Assembly: GCA_030271595.1 (NCBI GenBank) | Contig: JARXKO010000097.1 | Span: 1 to 5,905 of the forward strand | DNA: 5,905 nt | Direction: 5' to 3' | DNA from: Pseudomonadota bacterium | Lineage (GTDB): Bacteria > Pseudomonadota > Alphaproteobacteria > Sphingomonadales > Sphingomonadaceae | Shown here: positions 1 to 5,412 of the stretch, piece by piece | How positions within the stretch are numbered: position 1 is the first letter of the stretch | How the letters are laid out: the number at the start of each line of letters is the position of its first letter | Program-made: the position numbers and the translations under genes | The notes under the pieces: model-generated | Told to the model about the DNA's origin: nothing | Database searches by the model: none | What the model saw: only the letters and a program-made list of their open reading frames with translations

Positions 1-588
1 ATCACCGGTTCGGGGGTGGCCCGCGGGACCAGCTTCCTCAAGGACAAGCTGGGCCAGGCGGTGTTCGCCCCGGGGGTGACGATCATCGACGATCCGTTGC
101 GGCCGCGCGGTCTGCGCTCGCACCCGTTCGACGGCGAAGGGCTTCGGGTCGCCCGCCGCGAACTGGTCAGCGAGGGCCGGGTCAACCAATGGCTGGCCGA
201 AAGCGCTTCGGCGCGCCAGCTCGGGATTGCTCCGACCGGCCATGCCGCGCGCGGCGCCAGCGGGGCGCCATCGGCCGGGCCAAGCAATATGTGGATCGAG
301 CCGGGCCGGCGCAGCCGCGCCGAATTGCTCAGCGCTTTTCCCGAAGCGCTGCTGGTGATCGAGCTGATCGGTCAGGGCGTCAACGGCCTGACCGGCGATT
401 ACAGCCGCGGCGCGGTCGGCTTCATGGTCCGCGGCGGCGCAATCGCCGAGCCGGTGAGCGAGATCACCATCGCTTCCAACCTCAACGACATGTTCGCGAC
501 GCTCGAACCGGGCAGCGACCTTGAGTTCCGCCGCGGGATCGACGCGCCAACCATCCTGGTGCCGGAAATGACCGTCGCGGCCGCTTAG
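1..588 (+). CDS. pmbA: TldE/PmbA-family protein, C-terminal part (5' truncated)
   Basis: The reading frame is open from base 1 to a TAG at 586-588, so about 195 C-terminal residues are visible and the start lies outside the window. The protein matches the C-terminal part of PmbA/TldE as I remember the E. coli sequence: an early STFLKDKLG-like segment, GLRSHPFDGEG, a TGHA motif, ELIGQGVNGLTGDYSRGAVGF, EPVSEITIASNLNDMF, and a final ILVPEM. In this family TldE pairs with TldD to make a cytoplasmic metallopeptidase that matures microcin B17 and degrades the CcdA antitoxin in E. coli. The catalytic metal ligands lie in TldD, so TldE is usually regarded as the non-catalytic subunit. No TldD gene is visible here; the two are often unlinked. 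The stop overlaps the stop of the convergent minus-strand gene. Family assignment is firm; the biological substrate in this organism is unknown. Confidence 0.95.
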   Translation: MTGSGVARGTSFLKDKLGQAVFAPGVTIIDDPLRPRGLRSHPFDGEGLRVARRELVSEGRVNQWLAESASARQLGIAPTGHAARGASGAPSAGPSNMWIEPGRRSRAELLSAFPEALLVIELIGQGVNGLTGDYSRGAVGFMVRGGAIAEPVSEITIASNLNDMFATLEPGSDLEFRRGIDAPTILVPEMTVAAA

Positions 589-594
589 TGGCCG
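578..594. other. Hairpin centred on two overlapping convergent stop codons
   Basis: The arms CGGCCGC (578-584) and GTGGCCG (588-594) pair over seven positions, one of them a G-T wobble, leaving the three-base loop TTA (585-587). That loop is the minus-strand stop read in reverse and part of the plus-strand TAG. No T-tract follows on either side, so it is not a classical intrinsic terminator. It could act as a weak bidirectional 3'-end structure, or it may be chance in a GC-rich region rich in GGCC. Confidence 0.35.
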
Positions 595-1025
595 GCGCCC
601 TCGATCGGCGCAATCCCAAGCCGGTGCAATTCGATCTTGATGCAATGGTCCATTACCACCTTCATCCCCGCCGCTTCGGCCCGGGCAGCGGCATCGGCGT
701 CGATCACACCCAATTGCATCCACACGGCTTTGGCTCCGGCGAGGATTGCCTGATCGACCGCTTCGCCAATCGCGCCTGGGCGGCGAAAGATATCGACGAT
801 GTCGATCGGCACGCCGATCTGCGACAAATCGCGCCACACGAATTCGCCGTTCAAATGCTCCCCGGTGATAGTGGGGTTGACCGGAAGGACCCGGTACCCG
901 TGGTCCTGCAGCGCGCGCATCACCCCGTAAGACGGCCGGTTGGGACGATCCGACGCGCCGACAACCGCGATTACCCGCGCCGCCGTCAGCAGTTCGGCGA
1001 TATCCTTGTCCTTCGTCAGTGGCAT
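585..1025 (-). CDS. CoA-binding protein, YccU-like (Rossmann fold)
   Basis: A 146-residue minus-strand protein of the CoA-binding domain family (CoA_binding_2; E. coli YccU type). Visible hallmarks are a Rossmann glycine motif VVGAS at residues 21-25, followed by DRPNRPSYGVM, VLPVNP near 52-57, DIVDIFRRP near 75-83, WMQLGV at 102-107 and VVMDHC ending at Cys128. This is the fold that binds CoA in the succinyl-CoA synthetase alpha subunit, here as a stand-alone domain without the ligase or ATP-grasp parts. Its length is normal for the stand-alone family. CoA binding is inferred from the family; no defined reaction is established. The ATG at 1025-1023 is preceded on the minus strand by an AAAGGAA-type ribosome binding site about 7 nt upstream, which supports this start. 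The TAA stop (587-585) overlaps the stop of the convergent TldE/PmbA gene. Confidence 0.93.
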   Translation of the reverse strand: MPLTKDKDIAELLTAARVIAVVGASDRPNRPSYGVMRALQDHGYRVLPVNPTITGEHLNGEFVWRDLSQIGVPIDIVDIFRRPGAIGEAVDQAILAGAKAVWMQLGVIDADAAARAEAAGMKVVMDHCIKIELHRLGIAPIEGAGH

Positions 1026-1182
1026 GGCCGTTCCTTTCTGCCCGGGACAATGCGTCAGCGGCGAACTTTCTCCAGGTTCGACCGCGCGGACGGTGAGCGC
1101 CAGCCGGTCATCGCCGCGCCATAAGATGCGCCGCAGCGCTTGCCACTGTTTTTCGGCTGCTAGGCTTCCTATACAGGGCGGG
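1026..1182. promoter_or_regulatory. Divergent intergenic region between the CoA-binding gene and hflK
   Basis: These 157 bp separate two divergently transcribed genes, so promoters for both should lie here. On the plus strand a TTGCCA (1140-1145) resembles a -35 element. Candidate -10 elements are TAGGCT (1161-1166, spacer 15) and TATACA (1170-1175), but neither has both good sequence and good spacing. TATACA would put the transcription start at about 1182-1183, on the hflK start codon itself. A short AGGG (1175-1178) precedes that start. No convincing promoter was found on the minus strand, and no strong inverted repeat stands out. The region surely carries promoters; which elements are used is uncertain. 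Confidence 0.45.
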
Positions 1183-2286
1183 ATGACAATTTTTCACGGG
1201 TGGGGCGGCCAGGTCCGCCGCCTCTTCGCAATCTCCAAGGGTCCGTGGGGCTCCAACGACCAGGGCGGCGATCCGCCCGAGCCGCCGGCCGATGGCGGCA
1301 AGGCTCCGGGACCGTGGGGCGAGCCTGGCCGCAAGCCGCGGCGGAGCACGATCATCACCCCGGCTGCAGGCGGCTCGATGATCGAGGAAATGTTGCGCCG
1401 CGGGCGTGGACGTTTTGGCGGTGGCGGTGGCGGCGATGGCGGCGGCCGCCGCTCGGGCCCGGATCGCTCGCTGGTCCTGTGGGCGCTCGCCGGTTTCCTC
1501 TTGCTGTGGCTGGTATTCACCACCGTTCATTCGATTTCGCCGGGGCAGCGCGGGGTCGTCAGCCGTTTCGGCCGCTACAGCTATACCCTCGGGCCCGGCG
1601 TCGGCCTGACCCTGCCTTCGCCGATCGACCGGGTAAAGAAGATCGACGTCGAAAACATTCGTAGTGTCGATCTCGGCTCGCAGGGCTCGAACGACCTCAT
1701 GATCACCGGCGACCAGAATTTGCTCGATATCGCCTATTCGGTGCGCTGGAACATCCGCACCCCCGAACTCTATCTCTACGAACTGGCCGAGCCCGACGAG
1801 ACCATCCGCGAAGTCGCCGAAAGCGCGATGCGCTCGGTCATCAGCCGGGTTTCGCTCAACGACGCCATGGGCGACCGCCGCGCCGATATCGAAAATCAGG
1901 TCGCCGAGACGATGCAGCGAATCCTCGATTCCTACCACACCGGGGTTCAGGTCCAGGGCATCGCGATCAAACAGGCCGACCCGCCCGACGAGGTCAATGA
2001 CGCGTTCAAGCAGGTGACCGCTGCCCAGCAGGACGCCCAGACCTATATCAACAACGCCAACGCCTATGCCCTCCAGCTGGGACAGAAAGCGCAAGGCGAA
2101 GCCACCGCCTTCGACAAGGTCTACGCCCAGTACAAGCTGGCGCCCGAGGTCACCCGCCGCCGGATGTATTATGAAACGATGGAGCAGGTGCTGTCGAAGG
2201 TCGACAAGACCATTGTCGAGGCGCCCGGAGTGGTCCCGTACCTGCCGCTTCCGCAGGTGCAGAAATCGCGCGGTGGCGGCCAATGA
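1183..2286 (+). CDS. hflK: HflK, SPFH-domain subunit of the FtsH modulator complex
   Basis: A 367-residue inner-membrane protein of the HflK branch of the SPFH/prohibitin family. With HflC it forms a large assembly that encloses the membrane protease FtsH and modulates its access to substrates. Visible order: a Gly/Pro-rich cytoplasmic N-terminus with PWG-type motifs and a GGGGGGDGGG run (roughly residues 1-95), one transmembrane segment at about 97-115, then the periplasmic SPFH domain starting SISPGQRGVVSRFGRY, with GPGVGLTLPSP, ITGDQNLLDIAYSVRW, a QADPP motif and the helical RRRMYYETME segment, ending in TIVEAPGVVPYLPLP. The frame is open upstream to 940, but that part lies antisense to the CoA-binding gene. 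The ATG at 1183 follows the intergenic gap, has an AGGG 4 nt upstream, and begins before the KGPWGS motif I recognise from sphingomonad HflK. The stop overlaps the hflC start (ATGA), indicating one operon. Confidence 0.94.
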   Translation: MTIFHGWGGQVRRLFAISKGPWGSNDQGGDPPEPPADGGKAPGPWGEPGRKPRRSTIITPAAGGSMIEEMLRRGRGRFGGGGGGDGGGRRSGPDRSLVLWALAGFLLLWLVFTTVHSISPGQRGVVSRFGRYSYTLGPGVGLTLPSPIDRVKKIDVENIRSVDLGSQGSNDLMITGDQNLLDIAYSVRWNIRTPELYLYELAEPDETIREVAESAMRSVISRVSLNDAMGDRRADIENQVAETMQRILDSYHTGVQVQGIAIKQADPPDEVNDAFKQVTAAQQDAQTYINNANAYALQLGQKAQGEATAFDKVYAQYKLAPEVTRRRMYYETMEQVLSKVDKTIVEAPGVVPYLPLPQVQKSRGGGQ

Positions 2287-3146
2287 CCGATTTCATCCGC
2301 CGCCGGCCGATGATTGCCGGATTTCTCGCCTTCCTCTTCGTGTTCGTCGTTCTCGGCGCCTTCCCGATCGTGCCCGAAACCAAGCAGGCGGTGGTCGTCC
2401 GCTTCGGCAAGCCGGTGCGGATCCTCAATCGCTACGAACCGGGCAAGCCGATCGGTGCCCCTGGCGCGGGCATCAGCTGGCGCCTGCCGTTCGCCGATGA
2501 GGTGGTGTGGATCGACAAGCGCGTGCTCGATCTCGACATGCAGCCCCAGCAGGTGCTGTCGATCGACCAGCGCCGGCTGGAAGTCGATGCTTTCGCCCGG
2601 TATCGCATCGTCGACCCGCTGTTGATGTACATCCGCGCCCGCTCCGAACTGCAGCTCAACGATCAGCTGCGCCCGATCCTCGGCTCCGAAGTCCGCAACG
2701 AGCTCGGCAAGCGCACGTTTGCAGCGCTTCTGACCCCCGAGCGGCAGGGGGTGATGAACAATGTCCGCCTCTCGCTCAACAATATCGCCCACGAATATGG
2801 GGTCGAAATCCTCGACGTCCGGATCAAGCGCACCGATTTACCCGATGGCGCGCCCTTGAACGCCGCGTTCGGGCGGATGCGCACCGCGCGCGAGCAGGAA
2901 GCGCGATCGATCCGCGCGCAGGGTGCCAAGCAGGCCCAGATCATCCGTGCCGAGGCCGATGCCCAGGCTGCCCGGACCTATGCCGAAAGCTTTGGCAAGG
3001 ACCCGCAATTCTACTCCTTCTACCGCGCCATGCAGGCCTATCTGACGACATTTGTCGGGGATGAGCAGAATCATCCCGCGCCGACGACCGTGATCCTGTC
3101 GCCGCAAAATGAATTTCTAAAGGAATTCACCGGGCGCCAGCCCTGA
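2283..3146 (+). CDS. hflC: HflC, SPFH-domain partner of HflK
   Basis: A 287-residue protein of the HflC branch of the SPFH family. It assembles with HflK around FtsH at the inner membrane and influences FtsH proteolysis. A short basic N-terminus (FIRRRP) is followed by one transmembrane helix at about residues 10-27, then PETKQAVVVRFGKPVR, the start of the SPFH domain. Further hallmarks are DKRVLDLDMQPQQVLSIDQRRLEVDAFARYRI, an LNNIAHEYGVEILDVRIKRTDLP segment, and an Ala/Glu/Arg-rich coiled-coil-like helix near 195-240, followed by a YRAMQAYLTTF segment. The length is usual for the family. The ATG lies within the last codons of hflK with a four-base ATGA overlap, so the two are almost certainly co-transcribed and translationally coupled; equal subunit amounts would suit their joint complex. 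Confidence 0.96.
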   Translation: MTDFIRRRPMIAGFLAFLFVFVVLGAFPIVPETKQAVVVRFGKPVRILNRYEPGKPIGAPGAGISWRLPFADEVVWIDKRVLDLDMQPQQVLSIDQRRLEVDAFARYRIVDPLLMYIRARSELQLNDQLRPILGSEVRNELGKRTFAALLTPERQGVMNNVRLSLNNIAHEYGVEILDVRIKRTDLPDGAPLNAAFGRMRTAREQEARSIRAQGAKQAQIIRAEADAQAARTYAESFGKDPQFYSFYRAMQAYLTTFVGDEQNHPAPTTVILSPQNEFLKEFTGRQP

Positions 3147-3222
3147 GCCTCAGATGTTCAATTATCGTTCATGGACGCGCGCCACTAACGGCTTGCGTCA
3201 AAGCAGATTAGGTGGAGTATCG
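3147..3222 (+). promoter_or_regulatory. hflC-protease intergenic spacer with ribosome binding site
   Basis: This 76-bp spacer holds a clear GGTGGAG ribosome binding site (3211-3217), five bases before the ATG at 3223. This decides the protease start: the in-frame ATG at 3154 lacks such a site and would add 23 non-conserved residues in front of a normal signal peptide. A TTGCGT (3193-3198) resembles a -35 element but has no matching -10 element. No terminator-like hairpin follows hflC, so read-through from hflKC is likely. Confidence 0.6.
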
Positions 3223-4788
3223 ATGAAGCCGAAGGAGTCCGGAAAAGTGCGCTACGCCTATGGGGTCGCAATGGCCTTGCTTCTGGGAGGAACCGCTTTC
3301 TCCCTCGCCACTGGTCAGGCTGGCGCCCAAGTTGCGCAAAACGCCCCTGCGACCATGGCGCCGCGGGCAGGCGCACCCATGTCATTCGCCGATCTGACCG
3401 CGCGGCTGCAGCCGGCAGTGGTCAACATCTCGACCAAGCAGCGGGTCCCGGTCAAAGCCCAGGCTGATCCGTTCGAGGATTTCTTCCGCCGCTTCGATCC
3501 CAACGGGCAGCAAGGCGGCGGCGTCAATAACGGTGGCGGCGGCAATGGCGCCGAGCCCCGCACCCGCGAGGCCGGCTCGCTCGGCTCGGGCTTCATCATC
3601 TCGCCCGACGGCTATGTCGTCACCAACAATCACTTGATCCAGGGCGCCAACGGCACCGGCACGGTCGACAGCGTCACCGTCATCACTTCGGACCGCAAGG
3701 AATATACGGCGCGAATCGTCGGACGCGACGAAACCTCCGACCTCGCCTTGCTCAAGATCGAGGGCGCCAATCTGCCTTATGTCCAATGGGGCGACAGCAC
3801 CAAGGCGCGGGTCGGCGACTGGATCCTGGCCATCGGCAACCCCTACGGCCTGGGCGGGACGGTAACCGCCGGGATCATCTCGGCGCTCCACCGCGGGATC
3901 ACCGGGGTCGGCGCCTACGATCGCTACATCCAGACCGACGCCAGCATCAACATGGGCAATTCGGGCGGCCCGATGTTCGATTTGAACGGCAATGTCATCG
4001 GCATCAATTCGGCATTGATCAGCCCGACCGGCGCCTCGGTCGGAATCGGTCTCGCAATCCCCGCCGAACTGGCCAAGCCGGTGATCGATTCGCTGCGCCG
4101 CGGCCAGCGCCCGCAACGCGGCTATCTTGGCGTCGGCCTCCAGCCATTGGACGACAATATCGCGCCGTCGCTCGGACTGCCCAAGGACATGGGTGAGATC
4201 GTGCGGTCGGTCGTCCCGAGCGGTCCCGCCGCCTCGGCCGGGCTTCAGCAGGGCGACGTCATCCTGCGCGTAAACGGCCAGAACGTCACCCCCGAAGAGA
4301 CCGTCTCCTACCTCGTCGCCAATACCCAGGTCGGGTCGAAGGCGACGCTCGACATCATCCGCATGGGCAAGCGCCAGACGGTATCGGTAACGGTCGGCGA
4401 ACGTCCGACCGAAGAGCAATTGGCGAAGCTCGGCGGCGGCGGCGCTACCACGCCCGATGGCGGCGATCAGAGCGCTGCAACGCCGCAGCGCGTGCTCGGC
4501 CTGTCGCTGACCCCGCTGACTCCGGAGATTGCCCACGGCGCCAATTTGCCCGCCGGGACCAGGGGGGTGATCGTCACCTCAGTCGATCCCAATAGCAATG
4601 CCGGCGAAGAAGGGCTGCAGCGCGGCGACCTCATCGTGTCGATCAACCAGCAGCCGGTGACCAGCCCGGCCCAGGTCGTGGCCACGGTCGATGCCGCCCG
4701 CCGCGCCGGCCGCTCCAGCGTGCTGCTCCTGGTCAAGCGCGGGACCGCACCGGAAACCTTCGTCGGGATCGACGTCACCCCGCACTAG
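3223..4788 (+). CDS. Do/HtrA-family periplasmic serine protease with two PDZ domains
   Basis: A 521-residue DegP/DegQ-type protease-chaperone of the periplasm that handles misfolded envelope proteins. Residues 1-35 form a Sec signal peptide (basic start, hydrophobic stretch from about Tyr11 to Gly31, likely cleavage after AGA at 33-35). The trypsin-like domain carries a complete triad: His137 in TNNH, Asp173 in SDLALL and Ser247 in GNSGGP. The loop before it (about 82-112) has DPFEDFFRRF followed by a Gly/Asn-rich run, matching the LA loop of this family. PDZ1 spans about 299-395 (RGYLGVGL start) and PDZ2 about 423-521, joined by a Gly-rich linker. There are no cysteines, unlike E. coli DegP, whose LA loop has a disulfide. 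The start at 3223 is chosen for its ribosome binding site and the signal peptide. It lies downstream of hflKC, fitting an envelope quality-control operon. Whether DegP or DegQ is the better name cannot be decided from sequence alone. Confidence 0.96.
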   Translation: MKPKESGKVRYAYGVAMALLLGGTAFSLATGQAGAQVAQNAPATMAPRAGAPMSFADLTARLQPAVVNISTKQRVPVKAQADPFEDFFRRFDPNGQQGGGVNNGGGGNGAEPRTREAGSLGSGFIISPDGYVVTNNHLIQGANGTGTVDSVTVITSDRKEYTARIVGRDETSDLALLKIEGANLPYVQWGDSTKARVGDWILAIGNPYGLGGTVTAGIISALHRGITGVGAYDRYIQTDASINMGNSGGPMFDLNGNVIGINSALISPTGASVGIGLAIPAELAKPVIDSLRRGQRPQRGYLGVGLQPLDDNIAPSLGLPKDMGEIVRSVVPSGPAASAGLQQGDVILRVNGQNVTPEETVSYLVANTQVGSKATLDIIRMGKRQTVSVTVGERPTEEQLAKLGGGGATTPDGGDQSAATPQRVLGLSLTPLTPEIAHGANLPAGTRGVIVTSVDPNSNAGEEGLQRGDLIVSINQQPVTSPAQVVATVDAARRAGRSSVLLLVKRGTAPETFVGIDVTPH

Positions 4789-4813
4789 GCCGCTGTCCCG
4801 CTGACCTCAGTCA

Positions 4814-4853
4814 CCCGCACTGCGGGCTTGCGTCCCGGCCGCGGGTGCGCAAG
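4814..4853 (+). terminator. Two abutting GC-rich hairpins after the protease gene (possible terminator)
   Basis: Hairpin 1 pairs CCCGC (4814-4818) with GCGGG (4822-4826) across the loop ACT. Hairpin 2 begins on the next base: CTTGCG (4827-4832) pairs with CGCAAG (4848-4853), and inside it CCCG (4834-4837) pairs with CGGG (4842-4845) around the loop GCCG. Lying 25 nt after the protease stop, they are well placed to end or stabilise that transcript. Neither is followed by a T-tract, so intrinsic termination is unproven. CACCCGC (4812-4818) can also pair with GCGGGTG (4841-4847), which would break both hairpins. Confidence 0.4.
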
Positions 4854-4924
4854 GTGATTGGCGAGGGAGACTTTGAGCGAGCGATTCCGGCGTTTTCATC
4901 GGCGCATCGGCACTGTCAGCCAGC

Positions 4925-4950
4925 GTCGTGTGTCATCGCTATGACACGAC
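4925..4950. promoter_or_regulatory. 18-bp palindrome, possible operator upstream of the DUF4440-OPT genes
   Basis: GTGTCAT (4930-4936) and ATGACAC (4941-4947) are perfect inverted arms around a CGCT spacer. With a two-base bulge (4931-4932) the pairing can be redrawn outward as GTCGTG (4925-4930) with CACGAC (4945-4950). A further TGTCA half-site lies at 4914-4918, 17 bp before the one at 4931-4935. A TATGAC resembling a -10 element (4940-4945) lies within the right half, and a repressor site overlapping a promoter often looks like this, but no good -35 is properly spaced. There is no T-tract, which argues against a terminator. The binding protein, if any, cannot be named. Confidence 0.4.
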
Positions 4951-4987
4951 AATCGGCGGCGGACGAGCTAAGCCTTGAACGGGGACT

Positions 4988-4994
4988 AGAGGGG
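4988..4994 (+). promoter_or_regulatory. Ribosome binding site supporting a TTG start
   Basis: AGAGGGG lies eight bases before the TTG at 5003. The same frame has a TGA at 4976-4978 and no ATG or GTG between it and the TTG, so the TTG is the only upstream start available for the NTF2-like protein. Confidence 0.6.
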
Positions 4995-5002
4995 TTACGG
5001 CT

Positions 5003-5401
5003 TTGGCAAGCGAAACATGTGCAGTCATCGAAGCGCTTGAGGACGAATGGAGCGCGGCCATGTGCTCCAAGGACATCGATCGGCTGCGCAGCCTGGTCCA
5101 TCCCGATTTCGTGCTCATCGGCATGCGCTCGACCGGCCCGTTCATGATGCGCCGAGAGGAATGGCTCGACGCCATCCAGAAGCGCGACGTCGCCGCGATC
5201 GAGCTCGAGGTCAAGGATGCAGCGACATTCGACAACATGCTGGTGGGTACCGTCTTTGCCAAATGGCGGCTCAAATATCTCGGCCGTGAAATCCAGGATT
5301 GCGTCGTCCTGACCGACGTCTGGGTTCACGACGACGGCCGCTGGCAAGCGATCAGGCGTCATTCGACGCCGTCGCCGACCGGTGGCTGCGAGCAAGCGTA
5401 A
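5003..5401 (+). CDS. NTF2-like protein, DUF4440/SnoaL-like
   Basis: A 132-residue protein with the cone-shaped NTF2-like fold signature. An N-terminal helix (VIEALEDEWSAAMCSKDIDRLRSLV) leads to HPDFVLIG, and near the C-terminus comes the typical strand pair VVLTDVWVHDDGRWQAIRRHSTP. This resembles DUF4440 and SnoaL-like domains, a superfamily that includes small-molecule isomerases, hydrolases and many non-enzymatic binding proteins, so no reaction can be assigned. No signal peptide is visible and the protein is probably cytoplasmic. The TTG start is preferred over the ATG at 5060 because starting there would remove most of the first helix of the fold. The stop lies 11 bp before the OPT gene and shares bases with its ribosome binding site, suggesting co-transcription. 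A link in function to the transporter is not established. Confidence 0.85.
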   Translation: MASETCAVIEALEDEWSAAMCSKDIDRLRSLVHPDFVLIGMRSTGPFMMRREEWLDAIQKRDVAAIELEVKDAATFDNMLVGTVFAKWRLKYLGREIQDCVVLTDVWVHDDGRWQAIRRHSTPSPTGGCEQA

Positions 5402-5407
5402 AGGGGG
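5401..5407 (+). promoter_or_regulatory. Ribosome binding site of the OPT gene, touching the upstream stop
   Basis: AAGGGGG begins on the last base of the upstream TAA (5399-5401) and ends five bases before the ATG at 5413. Ribosomes finishing the NTF2-like gene would uncover or re-use this site, so the two genes are probably translationally coupled. Confidence 0.6.
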
Positions 5408-5412
5408 AAATA

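Noticed and set aside
1059..1115. Possible 18-codon minus-strand leader peptide upstream of the CoA-binding gene
   Set aside because: An ATG-to-TGA frame exists, but no ribosome binding site, codon run or attenuator hairpin supports it as a real leader.
940..1182. Upstream extension of the hflK frame
   Set aside because: The extension runs antisense to the CoA-binding gene and through the divergent intergenic gap, adding residues unlike any HflK N-terminus. The ATG at 1183 explains the protein better.
1108..2283. Long minus-strand open frame (391 codons) opposite hflK
   Set aside because: It spans hflK in antisense, shows no recognisable domain, and is explained by few stop codons in GC-rich sequence.
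3154..3222. Upstream ATG for the protease at 3154
   Set aside because: It would put 23 extra residues before a normal signal peptide, and it lacks a good ribosome binding site, whereas 3223 has GGTGGAG five bases upstream.
3382..4536. Long minus-strand open frame (384 codons) opposite the protease gene
   Set aside because: Its translation is low-complexity, rich in Asp, Arg, Ala and Gly, and resembles no family. It is the expected antisense shadow of a GC-rich gene whose sense frame has clear protease and PDZ motifs.
4914..4950. CRISPR or transposon-end interpretation of the repeated TGTCA motifs
   Set aside because: There are only three half-site copies within 37 bp, with no regular repeat-spacer pattern, no transposase gene and no target-site duplication. 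An operator or chance is more likely.
4845..5147. Plus-strand open frame of 100 codons crossing the intergenic region
   Set aside because: It starts with GTG inside the right arm of a hairpin, overlaps the DUF4440 gene in another frame, and has no recognisable domain. I judge it a chance frame.
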